This document shows positions 26,420 through 38,782 of a stretch of 64,000 nucleotides of DNA, piece after piece. Every line of letters begins with the position of its first letter. Within the stretch, counting starts at the first letter, position 1. The stretch spans positions 94,916,368-94,980,367 of the forward strand of contig NC_058337.1 in the NCBI RefSeq assembly GCF_905475395.1, given 5' to 3'. The stretch comes from Chrysoperla carnea. Lineage: Eukaryota > Arthropoda > Insecta > Neuroptera > Chrysopidae. The notes beneath the pieces are model-generated. The model saw nothing but the letters and a program-made list of their open reading frames with translations, searched no databases and had not been told where the DNA came from. The translations under genes and the position numbers were made by a program.

Positions 26420-29400
26420 TCACAAGGTCCGTTCGTATAATTTTAACGCCATCCGAAATAGTTCTGGATCATGTGTGTGTTGAGTATCACCCAAGCCAAT
26501 GGTATCTTTAACTGGTAATTTACAAAGATACTTTCGAATTTCTAAGTCACGGCGAGCACACAGTGCACGTTTAAATGGACCAGCACTAGCGAATAGCTGC
26601 CGCCTTCTTGTAGTCCATTCTCTTAGAGATACTTGCATACCAGCAATTGGATGTGTTTGTAATTTTTCATTATTTTCTAAGTCACTTTTTGTTTCATTTT
26701 CGTTTGATTTTACATCATCACTTTCAATTTCATTTAATATATTATGAGCTAATTCTGGTCCTGCCATTTTTATAGAAATACCAATTCTAGCTAATACTCG
26801 ATGTGGTTCCCATCGTTTTTTAGCTGACCCCGATGAATTCACTTTTATACGTGGCCTTGATTCTGCAACTAAACTAGCCCAATCAACACCTAAGGCATCA
26901 CCTAACCCCTTTACTTTAGTCTCTTCTTCAAGTTCTTCATCAGAAATTTCTTCAAAGTCCATTTGATCAATTGCTTCTTCATCAACCGAATTCTGATCAG
27001 TTGGCAAATTTGAAACTTCGGTGTTTTGTGAAATCACTGGCACACTGGTTGCAGGCGATAATGGTTTATCGTCATTTGAATTTTGTTGCTCAACTTCAAC
27101 AGCTTGAGTGTCGCTTGTTTGAGTAATAACTGGATCTGTGGTGATTTCTTGATTAATTAGAGCCTCGGTTTGAGGTTCTTGTAGCTAAAATAACAAAAAA
27201 ATTTATGTATTAGTTTATAAATGTTTAAAAATTCATAAATATACAAAACACAATTAGGACTTTATCTATGGGAAAACGATAAATCAACTCGCTTCAATAA
27301 ATATGATTTTAAAAGATAAAATGGTTATAGTAGGACATCTATCTACAGGACATTAACACAGAAAGATAAAGAAATTGTACAAAATATACAATATATACCG
27401 CCTAGCTGATTTTTAATTATTCTATAGTGTACGGTTCAAAATGCCCTAATTTAAAACAACCCAGATAATTTTAATTGAGATGTTAGATGAAAAAAGAGAT
27501 GTGAAAGTTTCTTTTTGAAATGTCATATAAATTTCAAATTTATTTTAGGTCCTGAAAATGAAAGCTATACGAAATTTAAAAAATTTGAACAAAGGCAAAA
27601 TCCACAAACGGTGTAATGATTTGCGTTTTCTTTAGCTTTTTTTTAATACGTGAAATAAAAATAAACTTGATAAAACATTAAAAATGCATTTTTCACATCT
27701 CATCTGCCATCTAATACCTAAGAAAATCGAATCATCATTGTCAATACACTACACGGCAAATGTTTAAAATAAAAATTTGAAACAAAATGAAAAAATGACA
27801 ACGGAGGCTGAGAAAGTACAAGCTGTGTGATGTAATGCTACTCTGGGTGGTATTATCATGTATTCCGCAGCAGGGTTTATGCGTTTAGAATTAGTTGCCA
27901 TTTTGCAGTTTTAAAAAAATTTTCAGTTTCTTATTTCTTTGATTTTTAAAGTCTGATTTTTTGTTTTTTAAAACCTATTTCAAGGTAGCTACATTAATTA
28001 ATTCACTATCGAAATAATAAATTTTTAAAGACTGGTGTGTTAACGTGCAATAATAGTTTAATAATAAGTACCGAAAAAAACCACTGAAAAATGCAATCGA
28101 AAAGAACTGATACTGTCAGTTTGTCAACACCAATAAATTGATATTTGTGATAAACTTCGAGATATGGCGATTTTATAATAGGTAGATTACCATACGAGGA
28201 GTGTATCTGCAACCCTAATAGAAATATTTTATTTTGTCCAAGACAGATACAATCCTCGTAATTTGTATATTGTCATATTTATCTGCTATGGTTTACCTTT
28301 CATTTGAACCCAAGAACAGCAAATATTTAGATTAATATGGACAGTATTTTTTGGAAGCTAGCTTTAAATGTTCTCCACGATTGAAGGTATATACGAGATA
28401 TATAAATGACTTTTGTTTCTAATTTAATTTAATTATTAATAATTCAGTTCAGAGTATTCGATAAAGAACTCATTTAAAATTGAGCTGTATTTCATTCTAT
28501 ATGAAGCAAGTTATTTTGTAAAACTAAAAAAATCAAACACAGCTCAGTCTATGAAATATATATCCAATATCCACAAAAAATTCACATTTACAGACTTTTA
28601 GCGTTGATAAATTATGTATGTAACACATTTGATTGAGAATTTGGAAACCTGTACAAAAAACGACTTCCTTTAAAGTCTTATAGTTATTAAGAAACTATAA
28701 CAGTATTCTAGTTATAGAGCGAACGATTGTTATAGAAATGATTATTTTTCCGTAAACATAATAATTCGAAGATTTTTGCATTGGATTTTCGACGCATTTA
28801 TTAAGTTTACGGAAAAATGTTTCAAACAACCAAAAATTCAAAAGTAGTCTGTTCTACAAACATAGAAAATTTCCAACTTTCAGATGTTTCAGTTTTTTGT
28901 TTTTTCACATTAATTTTTTAACACTAATGAAGTAAGAAGGTCTCATTTATTAAGAATATTATTCAGGGCAAAAAAACAATATGTCCTTATGATATGAAAA
29001 GAACCAAAACAAGTATATAGGATGAAATGTTTAAAGAAGTCGTTTTTCCTCACGAATTGCAAGAGATTCTTGCCGAGGGATTTTGGATGTTACATACTTA
29101 TTTTATAAACAATAAAGGTTCGTATTAAAAATTTTTTAATACTCATTGCCAATCAATTTTGACTTTTACAGACTGAACTAACATGCGTTACATCTATTAC
29201 AAGAACATGCGTTTATAAACGAATATAGCGACTCAAATCTTACAATGTCAAAAGACCTAACTGGATCACTTGCCGCAAATTGTCCACTATTATCAATTAA
29301 GTCTTCAACCTAATGAATTTAAAATTGTTAACGCGCAATATTAGATTTTTAGAATCCTAATATTTAAATATATGTTAACTTACATCGTCTTCTCGATTAA

Positions 29401-32400
29401 GTATTTCATCAGCATCGTCACTAATTTCACTTAAATCGTCAGCTTCTAAGGGTGCAATAGGTTCAGCTACAATAGATGTTACTTGTTTTTTGGCTTCAGG
29501 AACACCTTCTGCTGGTGATTCAGCATTTCGTTTACCATACGTAATACCCAGGTTATCTTTTTTTAAATCTGGTCGATTTGGAGTTTCTGGTATAACTTCA
29601 GCTGGAGGAATAACATCATGTTCAATTGATTTTGGAACTATACGTCGCGATTCTACATGAATTTCTTCTTTTGGTACTTGTGATACCAGTTTTTCATCTC
29701 TCACAATTGGTTTAGGAGGACGAACTTGTGATACTGGTGGTCGTTTTGGAACACCAGTTCTTTCATTCCATTCACCTGCTGACCAATTCCTTGGTCGACG
29801 TTCATCACTTTGCCAATTTTCATAATTTCCTCGCCATTCTTCTTCACCAGTTGGTCGATCAGTTTGTTCCCAATCTTCACGGCCTCTTTCTTCCCAATCA
29901 TGTGCAGTTCCACCCCTTTCAGACCATTCATGACGATTATTAATATATTCAGATTTTTCCCATTCACGACCTTTATGAACTGGTGGTCTAGAATTATCAC
30001 GAACATATGTCCGATGTCCCGGGACGTCTCGAATTTCTCTTTCATCCCAAGTTTCAGAACGAGTTCGTCTATCATCAGGATAATCACCAATATGGTGAGA
30101 ATCACGTATTGGAATCGCATCTTCATAGCGTTCACTATCTGGTTCAATGTAATGGCGATCTTCGCGAAGTCTCCTACTATCGTAGGGGCTGTCAAAACTT
30201 TTATCGTCAGAATGTAAAGCACGTCTTTCAGAATCATGTCGAGTAGAATAATCTCTTTCATTACTACGATCAGTATCACGATCTCTTTCATAGCCACGTT
30301 CTCGATATGTACGCTCAACCGTGTGATCATAACTTCGATTATCAGGTCGCCTGTTTAAACGATCACGGTCTGTTCTATCACGCGTAAAACTTCGATCAGA
30401 ATTCCGATCCATACTTTTATCTCTACGGTCATTTGTTTTTGACCCACTTCTTTCTAAATCTTGCATTCGCATTGATGGCGGTATTCTTTCTGATGGAAGC
30501 GGAAGTAACCGTTCAATTTTATCCCCTGATGGTTTATCTAAGCCACGGTCCCTATCACGCTCACGTTCACGATTTCGTAAATGCATTTCACGTTCCTTTT
30601 CTGCCAGCTTCTTCAATCTTTCACGTTCTCTTTGCCTTTCTTGACACCTTGCTAACGCTTCTTCCCGTTCTTTTTCTCTAGCAGCTTCACGCTCTTCGCG
30701 TGTCATACGTTTTGGATCCCTTTCTCTTTGACGATTATCACGATCATCATGTCGGCGAATATTTTTATCATCCTTATGACTTCTTTCAATCGATCGATCT
30801 TTATCTTTTTTACGATCATCATCTCGTGACCGATCAGATCTACGATCATCTCTAATTGGACTTCTATCTTCACGACGTCGATTTAGAGTATTATGCAGTC
30901 GATTCGGTGATCCACGACTACGATCCCTTATATTATTGGAATCAGGTGAATCTTTTTTACGAATATCTTTTATACGCAAATCTTTTTTCGGTGTTAAAGA
31001 ACGATCACGCACTCGTAATTTTATTTGATCACGATCTTTATCATGATTTCGATCTCGCTCTTTTAATTTTTCTTTTTCTCTTTCGCGTTCTTTTTCTCTT
31101 TCTTTCTCTCGTTCTTTTTCTCGTTCTATTTCCCTATCTCTTTCCCGTTCTTTTTCACGAAGTTTATGTTTATCTTTGTCATCACGATCACGATTGCGGG
31201 TAGGAGGTCTAGGTGAGGGAGTACCCCTTCGATCTTTCCTTTCGATTGAACGTGAGGACCGAGCTGTTTTAATATTTGATTTTATTGATGTTCCAGGTTT
31301 TGAAGGTGTTGTACTCTTTGTTTTTAAAGGAGGCGTAGTTGATAACGGTCGCCGAGGTGTAGGGGATCTTGATAACTTTGAAGGTGGTGTTTTGGGAGCA
31401 GCTACTTTTCGAGCTGGCGAATTAGTCTCTGTTAATTTTTTACCATGTATAACGTTTTCTCGATGACGAATTGGCAATTTAGCATGAACATTCGCACGTT
31501 TAGCAACAACAGTTTTTGGAGTTAATTTCTTCTTGTGTGTGACTTCATCGGAGCTTGAACTAGACTGTTGTTTTGTTTTTGTCTTTTTCATTTTACGACG
31601 ATGTGATTCTTTTGATGAGGAGCTTGACACAGAACTAGAGTCATCGCTTGAAGAACTTGATTCAGAGCTTGTACTTGAACTTCCGGTTGATGAGGAACTA
31701 CTTTCACATTTTTTAGGTTTTTTGTCTTTTTTATGAACTTGTTTTGATTCCATTTTTAATTGGAGTTCAAGTTGACGTTGTAATTCTTGACGACGTTTTT
31801 CTAATGCATCTGCATCAGCGTATTCTAGGTCAGTTTGATCCCAATTGTCCCACTCAACTTCTGGAAAAAATTATTTAAGTATCAAATTTTTCATATTTTA
31901 ACATCTTTCTCTGTTTATCTATATTTTTAATTTTACAAATAGATCTAAAACTTTCTCTGGGTAATTTTTATTTTAATTTTAGAATGTTATACTAGTATTG
32001 TTTACTTATATTTTTCAATATATCCTGTATATACGAAAAATATCACTGAATCTTTAAGTTTGGTACCAAGTTTATAACGGTTGAAAGTATTGATGGTATA
32101 AACAGTGAGTTTCGAGTTTGTAAACGAGCAATGTAAGTTCCAAATTCTGATACCCACATATCAAAAATTAGATTTTTGTTCTTCTGTCCCTAGCTTCTAT
32201 TAACCTAGATATTTGGCTTTATAAATTACTTAAACAACTTCATCAAAAAATATTTTCACCAATATTTCATCAATGCGTTGTGTACATAATGTCATACATT
32301 TTTCAATAATCGTCTGTGTGGTAATATACACAAACGGAGCCGTAATAGTCATACAGAAAATAATGGGTGACGATAATTTTTTAGCAACTGAAATGTATGA

Positions 32401-32932
32401 AATTATTAATATTTAAAAAACTTTTGTTGAATCATAATTTTATAAAGTTCGACATTTCTCTTGCTATTTACGTGTCGTTCTTATCGCGTAAATGTCCTTA
32501 ACTTAAATAAATACAACAACTGAAAACTCAGATTAATTCGATCTCAATCTGATACACATGATTGGGTACATATATCTTTGTATAAATAAGTGTTTGTGTA
32601 CCTGAATTTCTTCCGGCTTTTACAATAGTCGAATGCAATCGCTTATTTGGATCATCTTTATTTGTAACATGTAATTTTTTCTTTGTATCAATTGTTCCAT
32701 CCTTTTTAACTGCAGCTCGTTGTTTTGATGGACTGATTAATGTGTGGGTACTAGCATATTTACAATTTTTACCATATGGACAATTACCGTTTTGTGCCCA
32801 ATGTCGACAATATTCTGTGGACGCTTTTGTACCTAAACGTTCAAATACACTTTGGCGAGGTTTTAATTGCTGATCTTTGATTGGTTTTGTATTTAAGTCA
32901 ACTGTTATTTTTCTTTTAGATGATTTCGACAT
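26420..32932 (-). CDS. Flacc: Flacc / ZC3H13-like m6A writer complex subunit
   Basis: In flies and mammals this nuclear protein is part of the m6A writer accessory complex (MACOM) and bridges WTAP/Fl(2)d with RBM15/Nito. Four exons join in frame: 32932-32602, 31860-29384, 29309-29244 and 27184-26420 (stop TGA), giving 1212 aa. The N-terminus has the ZC3H13 signature RQSVFERLG (26-34) followed by a CCCH-like finger (Cys42, Cys51, Cys57, His63). The middle is very long and low-complexity: Ser-rich, then Arg/Glu/Asp/Lys repeats such as EREKEREKERE. The C-terminus matches the conserved ZC3H13 domain: FEEISDEELEE, VDWASLVAE, RIGISIKMAGPELA, GPFKRALCARRDLEIRKYL and DPELFRMALKLYERTL. The finger is unusual, with the last His two residues late. 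Long open frames on the other strand over exon 2 are shadows of the biased codons. Some acidic and basic stretches may vary in isoforms. Confidence 0.94.
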
Positions 32933-33512
32933 GTTTCTTTCAGAATATACATAAATAAATTTTATTTATTTTATTCGAATGACATTTAACAATACTTGAC
33001 TCCATATTTAATATATTTATAGTTCTAAGGAATAACGTCGATAATATTTGTCAACTTTTTAAAGACAAGCGTTAATGGCATTTCCAAAAATAACGTAGCC
33101 ACAGACTCCATAAAATATAGACTGATGCACTATATGTATAGAGTCGCAAGTAGACCAACCCTACATACTTTTACTACTTGTCACGATAGGAACAATAAGA
33201 CTTTAGACAGCTGATGATTATGACAAATTTTTTTCAATTAAAAAAATTTTTAACAAACATATAGGTAGCTAAAAAATGTATAAAAAATTAAATTAAATAT
33301 TTTTCGCATTTGACATTTTGGTGCTTGTTGCTACCTAGCATCTCTTTTACTTTGGAGTTAAACTAAAATGTAATGATCTAGTCAGTGACTCAGATCCAAA
33401 TTTGGTATAGAACATTTAATTTTTTTTCTTAGCTTATTCAGTAAAATAAAGTCTGCAGACAATTATAGAACAGCGTACCCATATTTCATATGTACAGGGT
33501 ATATATAGGGTG

Positions 33513-33824
33513 TGTTCCGTAATATTCACCAGTATACTGGCCAGTACGTATGACGTCAGAAATCGGAGCCATATTGGACTGGTAAAACGGTCATGACAGT
33601 GTACATATGTTCACCGGGTGTTAGTACAAGAAATTTATTTATTTATTCTTCATTAATAAGGAATCATGGCGTCTGAAAAAGACCCGTAATGACGAATACA
33701 ATAAGAATGTATATTTAAGAATATAAAGGCACTGGCCAGTATATTTCGGTTCGATTCACCAGTATGGCGTCGGTTTATGACGTATTCAGCACTGGCCAGT
33801 ATACTGGTGAACAGTACGGAATTC
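33513..33824. mobile_element. MITE with inverted ends TTCCGTA..CACCAGTATACTGG
   Basis: Both ends carry the same inverted sequence: TTCACCAGTATACTGGCCAGT on the left, and its complement on the right at about 33790-33822. The interior repeats CACTGGCCAGTAT and CACCAGTATGGCGTCGGTT, which match the inner parts of the left end (GACGTCAGAAATCGGAGCCA region). No transposase frame. The superfamily could be PIF/Harbinger but this was not established. Confidence 0.6.
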
Positions 33825-33872
33825 AATCAAATTAGCTATTCGATTAAAAATAAGCGTCAATAGTTTTATATA

Positions 33873-34340
33873 TATCTTAATATATATATTTCTTGTGTGT
33901 GTCTGTATGTGACTGAACTCCTCCTAGACGGCTGGACCGATTTTGATGAAATTTTTTGTGTGAGTTCAAGGGGATTCGAGGATGGTTTAGATTTACAATT
34001 TGGTCCAGTACAACTGTTTTTGAGGGCTCCGTACCAAAAAAATGAAATTTCATTAAATGGTGGGAGCGCATATAAATCATATCACATTATGTATACTATG
34101 TGTACTATGTATTTTTAATAGTATTCAGGTATTGTCAATAGGCATTTATTAGAGTCATATGCGAGCGCAGCGAGCTCTACTATCAAAGGTCAGGCCAAAG
34201 GTCGAAGGTCAGGCCACTCCAATAAATAGGAGTTAAATTGGGGTTTAGCGGGATGGGTTTAGCGGACAGGCTAAACGTAGTATAGGTATTCATGAATTGG
34301 AGTTACGTTTTTACGGGACAACGTCCGTCGGGGCCGCTAG
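33873..34340 (+). mobile_element. Helitron-type element ending in CTAG
   Basis: It starts in AT repeats, continues with TAGACGGCTGGACCGATTTT, and ends GTCCGTCGGGGCCGCTAG followed by T, matching the CTRR 3' rule of Helitrons and their insertion between A and T. A reversed, truncated copy lies at about 53722-54190, which shares GAGCGCAGCGAGCTCTA-type and GGGAGCGCATATAAAT-type segments. No Rep/helicase coding. Confidence 0.6.
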
Positions 34341-34980
34341 TATATATATATATATATATAAAACAAAGTCGTGTTAGTTAGACTACTTATAACTAAAGAA
34401 CGGCTGAACCGATTTAGCTGAAAATTGGCAGGGAGGTTAGAGCCAGGAGAAGGACATAGGATACCCGTTCGACAGCATTCCCGTGGGACTTGATAACTGG
34501 GTTGGGTTTCGGTGGGTGTGCCATCTATAGTAAACATATTGAACTAACATTTATTTCGGCGGTGGTGCCATCCTTAGTAAACATATTGAACTAACATTTA
34601 TTTCGATGGTGGCGTCATCTATGGTAAACTTACCGAACTAACATTTATTTCGGCGGTGGTGCCATCTATGATGAACTTATTGGCCAATCCTTAAAAGTTT
34701 GTGGTTTAAATCTAGAACATTCATGTTTTTCCCATGGTCAATTATACGTGGCATGTTCACGGGTCGGAAGACCATCTGCGTTGTTTGTTTTTGCGCCTGA
34801 TAATAAAAAAAAAAAAATGTCGTGTATCACAAGGTACTTAAATGAAGAGCAACCTATGTACTAAAATACAGAAATAATTATGAATGATTAATGTATTTTT
34901 TTTGTATTTTTTACAATTAAAAACAAAAAACTGCTTATTTATTGCCATTAAGGCGGAACAAAGTTCGCCGGGTCAGCTAG
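34341..34980 (+). mobile_element. Non-autonomous Helitron with both ends visible
   Basis: The 5' end is a TA run followed by AACAAAGTCGTGTTAGTTAG and AACGGCTGAACCGATTTAGC, which is a familiar insect Helitron head. The 3' end has a hairpin (34952-34969, GGCGGAACAAAGTTCGCC) followed by GGGTCAGCTAG and then T outside. The interior has about four 47-bp tandem units (34520-34707) carrying GAACTAACATTTATTTCG. There is no Rep/Hel gene, so it must have been moved by proteins from elsewhere. It abuts the 3' CTAG of the preceding element exactly. Confidence 0.75.
34520..34707 (+). repeat. 47-bp minisatellite inside the Helitron
   Basis: About four head-to-tail copies of a 47-bp unit (starts near 34520, 34567, 34614 and 34661), each with GCCATC..TAGTAAAC and ATTTATTTCG. 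Later copies have a few substitutions. Confidence 0.75.
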
Positions 34981-36989
34981 TTTACAATATACAAGTCTTG
35001 AAAACAGATGTTGACATTTTATTGGCAATTAATAAGAATATCTGATAATATCGATATTTTGTAGAATATCTTGAATAATGATAAAAATAAAGAATTTTCA
35101 AATTCAAATTTTTTAAGTTTTTTAGTTACATAATAACATGGCAATTTTGTTTTGCGATAGAGCAAATTGCTTCATTTTTCGTTATGAGAGAAAGTAGAAA
35201 ATATGAAGTTACTACGGTTTTCTTGTGATTTTGAGGTTATTTTTTATGTTCAGCTGTTCATTAGCAAGCAAAGTCGATGAAGAAATTCATAACAAACAAT
35301 TCTTTATTTTTATTCGACTTAACCCGACCAATAGTAGCAGAGATATTCAAGGAAACGCAGTTGACATAAATTGTATCAAAATCGCGTGCAGAAGATCATG
35401 CGGATCGTTCCGGTACCGGAAAACATCTTTTCTCTGTTTTTAACAAACCTTCTCCCAAAATTTTCCGAATTGATAATCAAAATCCGGTAGATTTACTACG
35501 AAATTTTTCACTATCGGAGGAAAACGCGATTAAAGACTTGTATGTTTAAGACGGTTAATTTAAAGTTTTAAATAATATTTAAAAAAATTTAGGAGGTGGT
35601 GTATGTAGCGGGAAACTAACAACCCTAAAGAACCAAGTAGAAAAATTTTAATGGGAAATATTTCTCTATGTACCTATTTATTGTAAAATTATTTTTTTAC
35701 TTTTTACTGCATTTAATAAATCAAGTTTTATAACTAAACAAATTATTTTGATACACGCTGATATCAAATTTTATAAAGTTTGCTGTGTTTATACAAAAAT
35801 ATTTGTTCATAATGTAAATTAATTCGTTGGGGAGCTCCCTAACTATTAATCTTGTCAAATTTTTTTCAAGAACTTTTGAAATTATTTGATATACAAACGT
35901 AATACAGGAGTACATAAGTTCGCATTCTTCGGGAAAAACTGTAGAATTGTTTTACATATACGCCTTGTTTTGCATATTGTCTAATTTGTTGAAAAATTAA
36001 CTTTAAGGAAAATTTCCAACGATAATAAATTCTTTAGAGAGTTCAGAATATACCATAATTTTTTTCAAATTTTTAAATTAATATTTACTACTTTAAAAAA
36101 ATTAGTTATAGTGTGAGATACTCGTTTTTGACGATATTACAATAATTTAAAAATGACGCAAAAAGATCTCTTTTCAGCGTTAAATTAAGACTATAAATAA
36201 TGTAGACTTTCCGGAGTGAGAGTTTTTTATTGGAAATTTCCTCCTCTTTAAGAAAATTTCTTAAAATTTCTTAATTATTAATAATTTTTAGGAAATATTG
36301 GTTAAAAACGGAATACTTTTTTTTCATCTTTTGTAATTTTTTATTTGCTGAAAAATGCTTCTGACAGATTTTTCTAGACATCTTTCCGACTTCAAAGAGA
36401 AATCACACGTATTTTTACGACCAGTATTTCTATATTTCACCAATTTGAACTTGTTGACCAGACGGTTCTATAACCTTCATGACCAGACGAATGAGATTGG
36501 TGGACATTTCTTTCTTATACATTAGTATCATCTTCTGCTGTACACAGATGGCCCCCTTGGTCTATTATTACAGACTTTTGGTAAATTCAGAATTAAAAAA
36601 AAAAATGTTTTTCAGCCATGAAATTTTTGTTTTTTTCTTTCATTAAAAAGTGTATTATTTTACTACGAATACGATTCATGTAATTGAGTAATGGTCTCCC
36701 TTTTTGCGTAAAATTATCCAAAATAAAAAAACTTCATTCAATTTAAAAAATAGTAAATTTTATTCTTATTCAGATACATCTGCCGAATGTGATTACGCAA
36801 AATAATCGAACTCGAAAATTTTTCCCAGTGAATGCGAAGTAATGTGCTTCTCTATAAATACCTTGATTTAATCAATTAACTATAAATTATCATGTTGTTA
36901 ATAATTTTTTAATTTAATTAAGTACTTGTGTTTAATGCTTCATAGAAGCAATTATTTACGTCTAAACTATTATTACGTTTAAAGTTTCC

Positions 36990-37709
36990 ATTATTAATAC
37001 TAGCCGTTACTCGTCTCTTCGCTAGGCAAAAGGTTATAGTGTATTATAGCTATGTCATTATTGAATGTAAAACTTGATATATGAGCTCATGGTTTGAGAC
37101 AAAAATTTATTTTACTTTTTTCATAAAAATTCATTCTTTGAGGGGATCAAATTGGGGATGAAAGTTTATATGAAACTCTGTAATTTTGGTGGCGTAAAGG
37201 GGATGATATGAAAATTCGTCATTTTTGAATTAACTTCTTAACTAATTAAAAAAATTATTTCACCTATAATAAGTAATGGAATTTGATGACACTCGGTGGA
37301 TGGGGTAATTTTGATCCAAAAAGTATAAAAATCAGGTTAATATAATGATTGGATGCAGAGTTTCTGAGATATTACAATATTTGGATCGATTTTAGTCCGT
37401 ATCTCAAAAACTATTCGACCAGTCGTCAAATGTACTTGATTTTTGTACTTTTTGGGTCAAAATTACCTTATATACTGAGTTTTATCGAAATTGGAGATAA
37501 AAAAAATTTCTCGTTTTTTTCCAATTTTTTAAGGGGCCTCCCTTTGAAAAAATCGAGAAAAACGAAAACATAATTTTGTTTATGAATTTGATGAAACTCG
37601 GTGGATGGGGTAATTTTGATCCAAAAAGTATAAAAATCAGGTTAATATAATGATTGGACCTATAGAAAGTTACAGTGTCAGCGATAGAAAGCGGGCGGAT
37701 ATCTGCTAG
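36990..37709 (+). mobile_element. Helitron-like repeat with internal direct repeats
   Basis: It ends GGGCGGATATCTGCTAG followed by T. Within it, a roughly 70-bp block containing CTCGGTGGATGGGGTAATTT occurs at 37285 and again 305 bp later at 37590. Reverse-orientation relatives lie at about 50046-50450 and 55674-56165. The left border is not sharply defined. An apparent open frame shared with the 55.9-kb copy reflects repeat identity, not a known protein. Confidence 0.5.
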
Positions 37710-38325
37710 TGTTCCTATATAATATGTATTTTTGTACGTTACAGGTGATTAGTTCATTAATATTGTCTATTTCATATCATGATGTATATAAATAAATAAG
37801 TCAGAGATTTTAACTTTTCATTACTACTTTAACGTCATTTGACATTTACATGTTGATAATAATTTTGGCAAATTTATATTCACACTAATCAATATTAAAA
37901 AACTTACGTGTATAGAAATTCATTTACGCTAAATAAAATTAATATATATACGCTAATATAACAACAAGTAACAACTAATTCAAAAGATATATATAAACTT
38001 AGTTCATGTCTAATTTTTATACCCTAACGGCATCATTAAACAAAATAGTACAGCATGTTACTTCTTAAAAACACTTTAGAATTCATCACTAAAGCTATCG
38101 GCTACTATAAAATCTTGCTTTCTGAAAAGTTAGATATTCGCAGTTCTAGCTTCCAATGCGTAAGATTCTTTTTTTACCTCACTATATTCAAAGGATATAT
38201 AAGTTTTAAGGAAATTTTCAAGTTTTCGACATTTTGCAAATGACTTGCTAAATGTAAGTTTTTCGATTTTTAAAAGAGAGAGTTTTAGAAAATTGGGTAT
38301 TTTCATGATTTTGCAAATCATTATC

Positions 38326-38545
38326 GTCTACAGTACAGAGGAGGGTATGATTTCGTGACTAAAACACTCACGAAACTTCGCCAGTGGCTTCATTTCAGTG
38401 TAACCTACAACATTTTTATTTACGAAAACTTTGAAAACATTTTTATTTTTGAAAAATTGGGCGTTAGCATATTAAAACATATAGTCGTTAAACTCACATG
38501 TTTAAGGCGTTGGTCTGAGAAAACGGCTCATAAAATATGTAGGCC
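38326..38545 (+). mobile_element. Left part of a long-TIR MITE
   Basis: GTCTACAGTACAGAGG and CACTCACGAAACTTCG match the left end of the complete MITE at 61171-61698, including the inner phrase TTTAAGGCGTTGGTCTGAGA. The right part is missing, and a SINE follows directly. Confidence 0.6.
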
Positions 38546-38569
38546 AGTATGTAGAGAGGCCAGAGGCCA

Positions 38570-38782
38570 TCCACATTTCTTAATCTTTATTTATACAATT
38601 ACATTTATGATGTGGGTGAAGTCGGTTAATTCGTTCTTATCCAAACGACGATTGTGTGATCAATTGTACCGCTCCATTAATTATAAATGCTCATACTGCT
38701 GCTGACTGGATTCGAATCCGCAACCTGTTTCTAAGTAAACAAACGGTTAAAGTCTATCGCCTTAGACCGCTCGGCACTTAGG
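38570..38782 (-). mobile_element. tRNA-Leu-headed SINE
   Basis: Read on the minus strand, the head has GTGCCGAGCGGTCTAAGGCG (tRNA-Leu D-arm and A box) and GGATTCGAATCC (T-arm, B box) about 50 bases later, in the right order for a tRNA-derived pol III promoter. A body follows with AATTAACCGACTTCACCCAC and AAATAAAGATTAAGAAATG. A second copy of the body lies at about 54781-54917. It is not an intact tRNA, because the acceptor stem and anticodon arm do not pair properly. Confidence 0.65.

Noticed and set aside
29701-31736. Several long open frames overlapping on both strands
   Set aside because: They lie entirely within Flacc exon 2, whose repetitive Arg/Glu/Asp/Ser codons leave other frames open; none has its own splice or family signals.
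37349-37573. Open frame starting MDAEFLRYYNIWIDF with a near-identical partner at 55883-56077
   Set aside because: The match follows from both lying in copies of the same Helitron-like repeat; no known protein and no start or splice context.
38700-38782. A functional tRNA-Leu gene
   Set aside because: The A- and B-box-like sequences are present, but a paired acceptor stem and a clean anticodon arm are not, and a SINE body follows.
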